Below the pieces are notes generated by a model that made no database searches, was not told where the DNA came from, and saw nothing but the letters and a program-made list of their open reading frames with translations. Position numbers and translations under genes: made by a program. 64,000 nucleotides of DNA from Kocuria flava (GTDB taxonomy: Bacteria > Actinomycetota > Actinomycetes > Actinomycetales > Micrococcaceae): positions 434,001 through 498,000 of the forward strand of contig NZ_CP013254.1 of assembly GCF_001482365.1 (NCBI RefSeq). The letters are read 5' to 3'. Within the stretch, counting starts at the first letter, position 1; every line of letters starts with the position of its first letter. This document shows positions 49,286 to 57,694 of the stretch, piece after piece.

Positions 49286-50533
49286 TCAGCTGAACGCGGA
49301 GATCCCGGTGACGTCGCGGCCCACGAGCAGGGCCTGGACAGAGTCGGTGCCCTCGTAGGTGGAGACGACCTCCATGTCCGTCAGGTGCCGGGCGATGTGG
49401 TGCTCGAGCAGCAGTCCGTTGCCGGCCAGCAGCTCACGGGCCTCGTTGCAGATCCACTTGCCCTTCTGCGAGGTGGACATCTTCACCATCGAGGCCATCG
49501 CGGTGCTCAGCTGCCCCGCGTCGGCCAGCTCCGCCATGCGGTCGCACAGCAGCTGCATGGTGGTGAGCTCGCTGAGCATGTTGGCCAGCCGGGCCTGGAC
49601 CAGCTGGTAGCCGCCGATCGGGCCGCCGAACTGGTTCCGGCGGGTCGCGGCGTAGTCGGCGGCGATCTCGAAGGCGGCCATCGCGTGGCCCACCGCCTCC
49701 CACGAGGCCCCGCCGCGGGTGGCCTGCAGCACCCGGGAGACGTCCGTGAAGGAGTCGCAGTGGGCCAGCCGGTTCGCCGCCGGGATCCGCAGGTCCTCGA
49801 TGACGATGTCGGCCTGCTGGATGGCGCGCTTGCCGATCTTGCCGGTGATCCTCTCCGGGGCGTAGCCGGCCGGGTGGTTGCCCTGGTCGTCCTTCTCCAC
49901 GACGAAGGCGTTGACCTGCCCGTCGGCGGTGCTGCGCGCGAAGACGACGACGACGTCGGCCGCGTCGCCGTTGCCGATCCAGCGCTTGTGCCCGTTGAGC
50001 ACCCACTCGTCGCCCTCCCGGCGGGCGGAGGTCTCCAGGGCCACCGAGTCGGAGCCGTGCTCGGGCTCGGTCAGGGCGAACGCCCCGGTCCTCTCCAGCC
50101 GGGCCATGGCCGGCAGCCAGCGCTCCTTCTGCTCCTCGGAGCCGAGCATGTTGATCGTGCCCATGCACAGGTTGGCGTGCACGCCCAGGAAGGTGTTGAT
50201 GCTGCCGTCCACCCGGGCCATCTCCCGGGCCACCATCCCGGCGGCCTTCCGGGACATCCCGGGGCAGCCGTGGCCCTGGATGGTGGTGCCCACGATCCCC
50301 AGCTCGGCCAGCCCGGGCAGCAGCTCCCAGGGGAACTCGGCCCGCTCCCAGTAGTCGTTGATGATCGGCTGCACCCGCTCCTGGGCGAAGATCCGGACCC
50401 TGTCGCGGATCGCGAGCTCCTCGGGGCTGAGCTGGTCGTCGAGGCGGAAGTAGTCCGAGCTCGCCCGGCCGCGGCGCACGGCGGCCGGATCGGTGCGCTC
50501 GGCGGCGGCGGGGGCGGTCGAGATCGTGGTCAT
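49286..50533 (-). CDS. acyl-CoA dehydrogenase (GCDH-like fold, altered pocket)
   Basis: A 415-residue FAD acyl-CoA dehydrogenase. FALTEPEHGSDSVALET, NGHKRWIGNGD and the catalytic-base region VSTYEGTDSVQALLVGRD are standard. Overall it resembles glutaryl-CoA dehydrogenase, but the positions matching the carboxylate-binding Arg and Ser (RxxxS) are Asn113 and Gly117 (SINTFLGVHANL). It therefore likely acts on a different, non-dicarboxyl acyl-CoA (inference). Its ATG overlaps the MFS gene stop (ATGA), making it the last gene of a coupled chain. GAGAGGACC lies upstream. Confidence 0.88.
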   Translation of the reverse strand: MTTISTAPAAAERTDPAAVRRGRASSDYFRLDDQLSPEELAIRDRVRIFAQERVQPIINDYWERAEFPWELLPGLAELGIVGTTIQGHGCPGMSRKAAGMVAREMARVDGSINTFLGVHANLCMGTINMLGSEEQKERWLPAMARLERTGAFALTEPEHGSDSVALETSARREGDEWVLNGHKRWIGNGDAADVVVVFARSTADGQVNAFVVEKDDQGNHPAGYAPERITGKIGKRAIQQADIVIEDLRIPAANRLAHCDSFTDVSRVLQATRGGASWEAVGHAMAAFEIAADYAATRRNQFGGPIGGYQLVQARLANMLSELTTMQLLCDRMAELADAGQLSTAMASMVKMSTSQKGKWICNEARELLAGNGLLLEHHIARHLTDMEVVSTYEGTDSVQALLVGRDVTGISAFS

Positions 50534-52128
50534 GGTCGGTCCTCTCGTCGGGAGGCCCCGGCGGTCCGCGGCAGTGCCGGCGGGACGGGGGCGTCGGTGG
50601 GAGCGTCGGTGGGGCGGGGATGGTGGATGCGGGCAGGGTCGCCGAGGGCGGCGTCGTCGTCGGGGTCGGGATCGGCGGCAACGGCGCCGTCGGTCCGGTC
50701 GGGGACGGCAGGGTCGGGCCCGGTGGGCCCGGGCGCGGCGGCCGGTGCGGGCCGCCGGGGCGTGCGCAGGGCGACCAGCACGGCGAGCCCGGCCAGGCCC
50801 AGCGCGGGGAAGATCAGCCCGGGGGCGTCGAGGGCGTGGGCGAGGGAGACGGCGGAGTAGCCGAGGGCCATCGCGAGGAAGCGGATCATGTTGTGCAGCC
50901 CGACCGCCGTGCCGGAGCGCCCGGCCGGGGAGAGCAGCAGCTCGGTGGCGGCGGCGCTCTGCGCGCAGGCGATGCCCGCGCCGGCGACCACGAGGCCGGT
51001 GATCACCACGGCCACGACCACCCAGGCGTCCACGCCCAGGCGGGCGGCGACGGTCGCGGTCGTGAGCACCGGGGCTGCCAGCACGACCAGCGCCACGCCG
51101 CGGCCCAGCTGCACGCCGCTGCCGTGACGGCGGCCCAGCCGGGTCGCGAGCGGGCCGGTGGCCGTCATGGCGAGGGCGAGGGTGAGCACCACCAGGCCGA
51201 TCTGCGCGGGGGCGAGGGCCAGCTCGGCGGCCAGGAACAGCGGGGTGGCCACGATCGCGACCGCCATGGCGCCCATGGCCAGTCCCGCCCCGGCCGCGGC
51301 GGTGCGGTAGCCGGGCCCGCGCAGCAGGGCCGGCTCCAGCAGCGGCCGGGGCGCGGCGGGGTCCGCGGCGGCCCGGCGCGAGCGGCGCCGGGACAGGTGC
51401 ACGAACAGCACCCACCCGGCCGCCGCGGGGACCACCAGCAGGCCCACGCCGGCCCACGGCCCGTTCTGCCCGGCCAGCACCACAGCGCTCGCGGTGGCCG
51501 CGCAGCCGACGACGAGCCAGCTCAGCGCGGCCACGTGCAGGGGCGGGCGCCCCCGGGGGACGCCCGGCATGGCCGCGGCCAGGGCGGCCATGAGCACGAG
51601 CACCAGCCCGGCGTGGACGAGGAAGACCCAGCGCCAGCCCAGCGCGTCCGTGATGAACCCGCCGAAGGGCGGGCCGACCGCCTGGCCCAGGCCGATGGCC
51701 GAGGCCCACGTGCCCATGGTGCGGGCGGTGCGGTCGGGCCAGGCGGTCACCAGGGCGGTCTGCACGCACGGCGGGATCGCGCTGCAGGCCGCCCCCTGCA
51801 CCGCCCGGGCGGCCACGAGCATCCCCAGCCCGCCGGCGGCCGCGGCCGCCAGCTCGGCCAGGACCATCACGGCCAGGGCGGCGAGCAGGAACGGCTTGGC
51901 GCCCAGCCGGTCGCCGAGCCAGCCGGAGACCGGCACGGTCGTGGCCATCGCGACCGTGAACGCCGCCACGGCCAGGACCGCCTGCTCCGCCGTGAGGCCG
52001 AGGTCGGTGCGGATCACCCACAGCGGGGCGTTGACCACGGCGGAGGACATCGTGCCCAGCGCCGTGGTCGCCAGCAGGGCCGGGTAGGCGATCCGCCCCG
52101 GCCCGGGCCGGCGCGTGCGCGGGCTCAT
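50530..52128 (-). CDS. MFS transporter, DHA2-like (14-helix) efflux type
   Basis: A 532-residue major facilitator. The N-half carries the motif A equivalent GWLGDRLGAKP, and motif C-like GLGQAVGPPFGGFI in helix 5, the mark of drug/H+ antiporters; about 14 hydrophobic segments suggest the DHA2 (EmrB/QacA) group. A roughly 80-residue Pro/Asp-rich hydrophilic tail follows the last helix. ATG at 52128 overlaps the thioesterase stop, and its own stop overlaps the acyl-CoA dehydrogenase start. In this acid-degrading context it may export an acid or by-product. Confidence 0.83.
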   Translation of the reverse strand: MSPRTRRPGPGRIAYPALLATTALGTMSSAVVNAPLWVIRTDLGLTAEQAVLAVAAFTVAMATTVPVSGWLGDRLGAKPFLLAALAVMVLAELAAAAAGGLGMLVAARAVQGAACSAIPPCVQTALVTAWPDRTARTMGTWASAIGLGQAVGPPFGGFITDALGWRWVFLVHAGLVLVLMAALAAAMPGVPRGRPPLHVAALSWLVVGCAATASAVVLAGQNGPWAGVGLLVVPAAAGWVLFVHLSRRRSRRAAADPAAPRPLLEPALLRGPGYRTAAAGAGLAMGAMAVAIVATPLFLAAELALAPAQIGLVVLTLALAMTATGPLATRLGRRHGSGVQLGRGVALVVLAAPVLTTATVAARLGVDAWVVVAVVITGLVVAGAGIACAQSAAATELLLSPAGRSGTAVGLHNMIRFLAMALGYSAVSLAHALDAPGLIFPALGLAGLAVLVALRTPRRPAPAAAPGPTGPDPAVPDRTDGAVAADPDPDDDAALGDPARIHHPRPTDAPTDAPVPPALPRTAGASRREDRP

Positions 52129-52580
52129 GCACGCCTGCCGCCCGCCCCGGCGGGAGCGGACTCCTCCCCGGGCTGCGGGGTCTCGAGGGCGAGCAGCACC
52201 TCCCGCACGGCCGGGGGCAGCGGGGTCGCGGAGCCGGTGGCCGGGTCCGTCTGGACGAGCACGGTGCGGGCCCGGGCGGCCACGGTCCCGTGCTGGTGCA
52301 GCTCGTAGGCCACGGTGTAGGAGGAGCCCCCGACCCGGGCGACCCACACCCGGGCGGTGAGCGCCGGTCCGTGGTCGATGGGCCGCAGGTAGTCCAGGTG
52401 CAGGGAGGCGACCACCCGCGGGCGGGCCGGGTCCGGGATCCCGTCCTCCCCGAGCCACCGGGCCACGGCCGCCAGGCGCGCCTCCTCCAGGAGGGTGACG
52501 ACCCGGGCGTTGTTCACGTGCCGGTTCAGGTCCTGGTCGGACCAGCGCACGGGCAGCTCGGTGGTGAAGACGCTGCTCAC
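52125..52580 (-). CDS. acyl-CoA thioesterase (4HBT hotdog fold)
   Basis: A 151-residue hotdog-fold thioesterase with the 4HBT-type motif VRWSDQDLNRHVNNARVVTLLEEAR, whose Asp is catalytic, and the strand region LRPIDHGPALTARVWVARVG. It would release free acids from acyl-CoA or recycle CoA in the pathway. GTG start at 52580 overlaps the CoA-transferase stop (GTGA), and its stop overlaps the MFS start, so it is translated as part of the chain. The last 20 residues are a Pro/Ala/Gly tail. Confidence 0.85.
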   Translation of the reverse strand: MSSVFTTELPVRWSDQDLNRHVNNARVVTLLEEARLAAVARWLGEDGIPDPARPRVVASLHLDYLRPIDHGPALTARVWVARVGGSSYTVAYELHQHGTVAARARTVLVQTDPATGSATPLPPAVREVLLALETPQPGEESAPAGAGGRRA

Positions 52581-53812
52581 GACGCCTCCCGCACGGCCGC
52601 GCCGGCCACCGCGCCGACCGGGCGCCCGGCGGCGAGCCAGGCGAGCACGCGCTCGCGGTCGCCGTCCAGCGCCGGCGGGGCCTGGCCGTAGTCGACGGGG
52701 GTGCGGCTGAAGGAGGCCGGGTGGCGCACGGTCGGGATCCGCCGCTCCCCGGTGCCCGCGACCGCGACCGGCTCGAGGCCGAGGTCGGCGGCGAAGCGGA
52801 CCCCCTCGTCCACGCCGAGGATCGGGGCGCAGGGCACCTTGACGGCCATGAGCCGCTCGAACCAGTCCTCGGCGTCGCGCGCGGCGAGGCGCTCGATCAT
52901 CAGCTCGCGCAGCTGCGCCCGGTTCGCGTTGCGGGCGGCGACGGTCGCGAACCGCTCGTCCGCCGCCAGCTCGGGGGCGCCCAGGCAGGTGCACAGCCGG
53001 GCGAACTGGGCGTTGTTGCCCACCGCGATGACCAGTTCCTTGTTCCGGGCCGGGAACGGCTCGTAGGGGTAGAGGCTGGGGTGCTCGTTGCCCATCCGGG
53101 TGGGCACGGTGCCGCCGGCCACGAACGCGGCGGTCTGGTTGACCAGCCCCGACAGCGCCGAGGAGAGCAGGTTCAGCTCCACGTGCTGGCCGAGCCCGGA
53201 GGCCCGGCGCTCGTGGTGGGCGCCCAGGACGCCGACGGCGGCGTGCAGCCCGGTGATCACGTCGAAGAGCGCGACCCCGGCCCGGTAGGGCTCCCCGTGC
53301 TGGCTGCCGGTGAGGCTCATCATCCCGGACAGCGCCTGGGCGAGCAGGTCGTAGCCGGGCAGCTGCGCCCCGCCGTCGGTGCCGAAGCCCGTGATGGAGG
53401 CGTAGACGATGTCGGGCCGCCAGGCGCTGACGCTCTCGTAGTCCAGGCCCCACCGGGCCAGGCCGCCGGGCTTGAAGTTCTCCACGAGGATGTCGGCGCG
53501 CGCCACGATCTGCTCCACGAGCCCGAGGTCGCCGGGGTCGTCGAAGTCCAGGGCGATGGAGTACTTGTTGCGGTTGACCGACAGGAAGAAGGTGCTCTCC
53601 CCGTCGCGCTGCGGGGGCACCCAGGCGCGGGCGTCGTCCCCCGCGGCGCTCTCGACCTTGATGACGGTCGCGCCCATGTCCGCCAGCAGCATGGTGCAGT
53701 AGGGCCCGGCCAGGACCCGGCTGAGGTCGGCGACCACCACCCCGGCGAGCGGGCCCGTGCCGGGGCGCCCGAAGATCTCCTGCAGCAGGTCGGTGTGCGT
53801 GGACTGGTCCAT
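52577..53812 (-). CDS. class III CoA-transferase (CaiB/BaiF/FRC family)
   Basis: A 411-residue family III acyl-CoA:carboxylate CoA-transferase. The catalytic Asp155 lies in LPGYDLLAQALSG; the N-terminal VVVADLSRVLAGPYCTMLLADMGA and VENFKPGGLARWGLDYE are diagnostic. It moves CoA between an acyl-CoA donor (often succinyl-CoA) and a carboxylic acid; relatives use glutarate, itaconate, citramalate or aromatic succinates. As the only acid-activating enzyme in the cluster it probably starts the pathway. The start ATG 53812 follows AGGAGACGAGACGACC. Confidence 0.9.
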   Translation of the reverse strand: MDQSTHTDLLQEIFGRPGTGPLAGVVVADLSRVLAGPYCTMLLADMGATVIKVESAAGDDARAWVPPQRDGESTFFLSVNRNKYSIALDFDDPGDLGLVEQIVARADILVENFKPGGLARWGLDYESVSAWRPDIVYASITGFGTDGGAQLPGYDLLAQALSGMMSLTGSQHGEPYRAGVALFDVITGLHAAVGVLGAHHERRASGLGQHVELNLLSSALSGLVNQTAAFVAGGTVPTRMGNEHPSLYPYEPFPARNKELVIAVGNNAQFARLCTCLGAPELAADERFATVAARNANRAQLRELMIERLAARDAEDWFERLMAVKVPCAPILGVDEGVRFAADLGLEPVAVAGTGERRIPTVRHPASFSRTPVDYGQAPPALDGDRERVLAWLAAGRPVGAVAGAAVREAS

Positions 53813-53882
53813 GGTCGTCTCGTCTCCTCGTCGGTGCGGCGCGGCACCCGCAGGTGCGGCGCGGGGTGTCTGGGGCGGGCTC

Positions 53883-54767
53883 TCAGCCGGCCGCGTACTC
53901 GTACCAGCCGCGCCCGGACTTGCGCCCGTGGTGGCCCTGCTCGTAGAGCCGGGTCACGGAGGGGTGCGGCAGGTCGTCGGGGTCCCCGGTCTGCTCGTGG
54001 GCGGCCATGCGGATCAGGTAGGCGACGTCGATGCCGACGAGGTCCATCAGCTCGAACGGGCCCATGGGGTGGCCCAGGGCGGTGCGGGCGGCGACGTCGA
54101 TGTCCTCGAAGGACGCGACCCCGGCCTCCTCGAGCCGCAGCGCCTCGTCGCGCAGCGCCCCGAGCAGCCGGTTGGCCACGAACCCGGGGACCTCCCGGTT
54201 CAGCCGCACGGGCTGCTTGCCGATCCGCCGGGCCAGCTCGAGGGTGGTCTCCACCGTGGCGTCGGAGGTCTGCGGGCCGCGGACCACCTCGACGCAGGCC
54301 ATGACGAGGGCGGGGTTGAAGAAGTGCATGTTGCACACCCGGTCCGGCCGGTCCGTGGCGTCCACGAGCAGGGACGAGGGGATGGTGGAGGAGTTCGTCG
54401 CGAGGATCGCGTGGGCGGGGGCGGCCTCGTCGAGCTCGGCGAACAGCCGGCGCTTGACGTCGAGGCGCTCGACGGCGGCCTCGAGCACGAAGTCGGCGGT
54501 GCGGGCGGCCGCCGAGGTGTCGGTGGTCCACGCCATGCGGGCGAGGGTCTGTTCGACCTCCTCCCGGGTGCGCCGGCCCTTCTCGGCGAGGCGCCCGAGG
54601 CGGCGGCGGGCCTCCTCCCGGGAGCGCTCGAGGGCGGCGGGGTCGAGGTCGCTGGTGGTCGTGTCGTAGCCGGCCAGGGCGAACACGGCGGCGATCTGGG
54701 TGCCCATCGTCCCGGATCCCACGACGAGGACGCGGCGGACGGAGTCGATGCTGGGCTGGGGGTTCAT
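53883..54767 (-). CDS. 3-hydroxybutyryl-CoA dehydrogenase
   Basis: A 294-residue 3-hydroxyacyl-CoA dehydrogenase. NAD motif VLVVGSGTMGTQIAAVFALAG; catalytic His in CNMHFFNPALVM; EVPGFVANRLLG and the C-terminal GPFELMDLVGID are family standard. The single-domain length matches PaaH/FadB2/Hbd enzymes. It oxidises (S)-3-hydroxybutyryl-CoA or a longer analogue to the 3-keto ester. It fits between the hydratase (next gene) and downstream thiolysis; no thiolase lies in the window. Confidence 0.9.
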   Translation of the reverse strand: MNPQPSIDSVRRVLVVGSGTMGTQIAAVFALAGYDTTTSDLDPAALERSREEARRRLGRLAEKGRRTREEVEQTLARMAWTTDTSAAARTADFVLEAAVERLDVKRRLFAELDEAAPAHAILATNSSTIPSSLLVDATDRPDRVCNMHFFNPALVMACVEVVRGPQTSDATVETTLELARRIGKQPVRLNREVPGFVANRLLGALRDEALRLEEAGVASFEDIDVAARTALGHPMGPFELMDLVGIDVAYLIRMAAHEQTGDPDDLPHPSVTRLYEQGHHGRKSGRGWYEYAAG

Positions 54768-54810
54768 GGTTCTCCTTGAAGCGGACCCGCGGGTCCGGTG
54801 CGGTGACTGG

Positions 54811-54852
54811 GTGCGGGGTGCGGGGTGCGGGGTGCGGGGTGCGGGGTGCGGG
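54811..54852. repeat. six heptamers GTGCGGG
   Basis: Six exact tandem copies of GTGCGGG in the 99-bp gap between the dehydrogenase and hydratase genes. Pure copies suggest a slippage-prone microsatellite. Confidence 0.95.
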
Positions 54853-54866
54853 GGCGGGACGGCCGG

Positions 54867-55655
54867 TCAGCCGGGGAAGCGGGCCGGGCGCTTCTCGAGG
54901 AAGGCGGCCGCCCCCTCGGCCTTCTCGTCGGCGGCGTAGAGCAGGGACTGGGCCAGGCGCTCGAGCAGCAGCCCGGTGCGCTGATCGGTCTCGGCGCCGT
55001 GGCGGACCACGAGCTTGGCCATCCGCACGGCCAGCGGGCCCTTCGCGAGGATCGTCGCGGCCGTCCCCAGGGCGGCGTCCAGCAGCTCGGGGCCGGGCAC
55101 CACGGAGGTGACGAGGCCGATGCGCAGCGCCTCCTCGGCGTCGACGAGGCGGCCGGTGAGGATCAGCTCCTGCGCCCGGCCGAGCCCGACCAGCCGGGAC
55201 AGCCGCTGGGTGCCGCCCGCCCCGGGGATGATCCCCAGGTTCGCCTCGGGCAGCCCGAACCGGGCGCCGCCCGCGGCGATGCGGATGTCGCAGGCCATCG
55301 CGAGCTCGGTGCCCCCGCCCAGGGCGAAGCCGTTGACGGCCGCGATCGTGGGCAGCTCGAGGTCCTCGATCCGGTCCCACAGCCGCTGCATCCGGGCCCG
55401 CAGCCCGTCCCGCAGGGTGTAGCCGACCAGTTGGGAGATGTCGGCGCCGGCCACGAAGGCCTTCTCCCCGGCGCCGGTGAGCACGACGGCGCGCACGTCC
55501 GTGCGGCGCTCGCACTCGTCGAGGGCGGCCTCGAGGCCGTCCAGCACGGCCGCGTTCAGGGCGTTGCGCACCTCGGGGCGGTCGACGGTGACGACGGCGA
55601 CCTGGTCGCGGACCGCGAGGTCGACGACCCGGGTGTCGGCGGGGGTGGTGGTCAT
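54867..55655 (-). CDS. enoyl-CoA hydratase
   Basis: A 262-residue crotonase. Both catalytic glutamates are in the usual context: NGFALGGGTELAMACD and LPEANLGIIPGAGGTQRL; the oxyanion-hole loop AFVAGADI is intact. The C-terminal YAADEKAEGAAAFLEKRPARF is family standard. It hydrates crotonyl-CoA-type 2-enoyl-CoA. The gene lies 17 bp upstream-to-downstream from the TRAP permease and precedes the dehydrogenase gene, forming one transcriptional unit with the heptamer repeat between them. Confidence 0.92.
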   Translation of the reverse strand: MTTTPADTRVVDLAVRDQVAVVTVDRPEVRNALNAAVLDGLEAALDECERRTDVRAVVLTGAGEKAFVAGADISQLVGYTLRDGLRARMQRLWDRIEDLELPTIAAVNGFALGGGTELAMACDIRIAAGGARFGLPEANLGIIPGAGGTQRLSRLVGLGRAQELILTGRLVDAEEALRIGLVTSVVPGPELLDAALGTAATILAKGPLAVRMAKLVVRHGAETDQRTGLLLERLAQSLLYAADEKAEGAAAFLEKRPARFPG

Positions 55656-55672
55656 GACAGGTCCTTCCGGGG

Positions 55673-57694
55673 TCACAGGGCCGCGGGGGCCGCGGCGGGG
55701 GTCGGTGCGGGAGCGTCGTCGTCCTCGGGCGCGGGTCCGGGGCGCGTGCCCGGCTCCGCGCCGGCGCCCGCCCGCACGGTGAGGAAGGTCAGCAGGACGC
55801 TGCCGGCGACCAGGGCGAGGCCGGAGACGGCCGTCAGCGGCGTGGGCAGGAAGAGCAGGACGCCACCGGCGCCCGCGGCCAGCCGTGCCGGCACCGGCAT
55901 CCGCCGGTCGAAGCCCACGGTCCAGCCCTCGATGGCCGAGGCCAGGGCGTAGACGGCCACCAGGCTCAGGGCGAAGGCCAGGGCGATGCGCCCGGGCGAG
56001 TCCTGGGCCACGAGCGCCGGGTTGAGGGCGAAGCCGAAGGGCACGACGTACTTCACGGCGCCGAGCTTCATGGCCGCCACGCTGGTGGCCATGGCCGGGG
56101 CCTTGGCCAGCCCGGCGGCGGCGAAGGAGGCCAGGCCGACGGGCGGGGTGATGTAGGAGACGGAGGCCCAGTAGATGACGAACAGGTGGGCGGCGATCGG
56201 GTTCACCCCGAGCTCGACCACGGCGGGGACCATGACGATGGCCAGGAAGACGTAGGCGGCGGAGATCGTCATGCCCGTGCCCAGGATGAAGCAGGTGACC
56301 GCCCCGGCGATGAGGATGAGCACCACGTTGTCCCCGACCGCGGAGACGAGCTCGCGGGCCAGCGACAGGCTCACCCCGGTGGCGGTGAGCCCGCCGAGGA
56401 TGAGGCCCACGCCGGCGATGATGCCGATGATGCTGCTCAGCGTCCGCCCGGCGTCCACGAGGAAGTCGGTGAACTGGCGCAGCCCGAACTGCCGGCCGGG
56501 GCGCAGCACCGCGATGGCCAGCAGCACGGCCACGACCCAGTAGGGCACCTGGGCCTCGGAGCCGGCGAGGAAGAGCAGGCCCGTCAGCAGCGCGAGGGCG
56601 AGCACGTAGGGCCAGCCCTGCACCAGGGTCGCCAGGGTCCGGGGGAGCCGGTGGGCCGGCACCCCGCGCAGCCCCTTGCGGGCCGCGTAGCCGTCGACCT
56701 GCAGGTAGATGCCGAGGAAGTACAGCACCGCGGGGATCGTGGCCGCCACGAGGATCTCGGTGTAGGGCACGCCCACGAAGGAGACCATGAGGAACGCCGC
56801 GGTGCCCATGATCGGCGGGGTGATGGAGCCGCCGGAGGCGGCGGTGGCCTCGACGCCGCCCGCGTAGGTGGAGCTGAAGCCGGACTTCTTCATGGCGGGG
56901 ATCGTCATGGGGCCGGTGGTCAGCACGTTGGAGACCGCGCTGCCGCTCATCATGCCCATGGCCGCGCTGCTGGCCACGGAGACCTTGGCCGCCCCGCCGC
57001 GGTAGCGGCCGAAGACCGACATCGACAGGCTGTGGAAGAAGTCGGCGCCGCCGGTGTGCTGCAGGGCCACCCCGAACAGCAGGAAGCCGATGAGGATCGT
57101 GGCGGCCGTCTGGATCGGCAGCCCGAGCACGCCCTCGGCCCCCATGGCGTGGACCTGCGCCAGCGTCGGCAGGTCGTAGGTGATCCCCTGCAGGATCCCC
57201 ACCGGCAGGTCCTCCGCGACCAGGGGGTAGAGGGAGAAGAGCAGGGCGATCACGGCCACGACCGTCCCGCCGGTGCGCCGCAGCCCCTCGAGCACCACGG
57301 CCCACAGCACGAACGCGGCGACCGTGGCCGTGGTCGGCGCCATGAACTCCCAGCCGTACTCCTTGATCCGGGTGCCGTTGACCGCGAAGTACCCGCAGAC
57401 GGCGGCGGCGAGCAGCATCAGCGCGACGTCGTACCACGCCACCGGGCGCTCGGCGGCCCCGTCGTCCCCGTCCCCGCCGGCCTGCACCGCCAGGGACCGC
57501 TTGCGCACCGGGTTGACGGCGAAGACCACAGGCAGGAAGCAGCCCAGGATCAGGTACAGGTAGGAGTTGGTCAGCAGGGACAGTCCGCCGGCGTTCCAGA
57601 AGAACACCTGGTTCATGGCCAGCAGCACGCCCAGCACGGTCAGTCCGATCACGACCGCCCGCCAGAAGGGGGTCACCCGGGTCTCAGTCCTCAT
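55673..57694 (-). CDS. TRAP transporter fused permease (DctQM type, TAXI family)
   Basis: A 673-residue membrane protein joining the small (DctQ-like, about first 4 helices) and large (DctM-like, 12 helices) TRAP subunits, the 4TM/12TM fusion that pairs with TAXI binding proteins. GSAVSNVLTTGPMTIPAMKK, GSITPPIMGTAAFLM and YITPPVGLASFAAAGLAKA are the characteristic DctM segments. It would import a carboxylate with sodium. The start overlaps the binding-protein stop by 11 bp. C-terminal 30 residues are a disordered Pro/Ala tail. Confidence 0.92.
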   Translation of the reverse strand: MRTETRVTPFWRAVVIGLTVLGVLLAMNQVFFWNAGGLSLLTNSYLYLILGCFLPVVFAVNPVRKRSLAVQAGGDGDDGAAERPVAWYDVALMLLAAAVCGYFAVNGTRIKEYGWEFMAPTTATVAAFVLWAVVLEGLRRTGGTVVAVIALLFSLYPLVAEDLPVGILQGITYDLPTLAQVHAMGAEGVLGLPIQTAATILIGFLLFGVALQHTGGADFFHSLSMSVFGRYRGGAAKVSVASSAAMGMMSGSAVSNVLTTGPMTIPAMKKSGFSSTYAGGVEATAASGGSITPPIMGTAAFLMVSFVGVPYTEILVAATIPAVLYFLGIYLQVDGYAARKGLRGVPAHRLPRTLATLVQGWPYVLALALLTGLLFLAGSEAQVPYWVVAVLLAIAVLRPGRQFGLRQFTDFLVDAGRTLSSIIGIIAGVGLILGGLTATGVSLSLARELVSAVGDNVVLILIAGAVTCFILGTGMTISAAYVFLAIVMVPAVVELGVNPIAAHLFVIYWASVSYITPPVGLASFAAAGLAKAPAMATSVAAMKLGAVKYVVPFGFALNPALVAQDSPGRIALAFALSLVAVYALASAIEGWTVGFDRRMPVPARLAAGAGGVLLFLPTPLTAVSGLALVAGSVLLTFLTVRAGAGAEPGTRPGPAPEDDDAPAPTPAAAPAAL

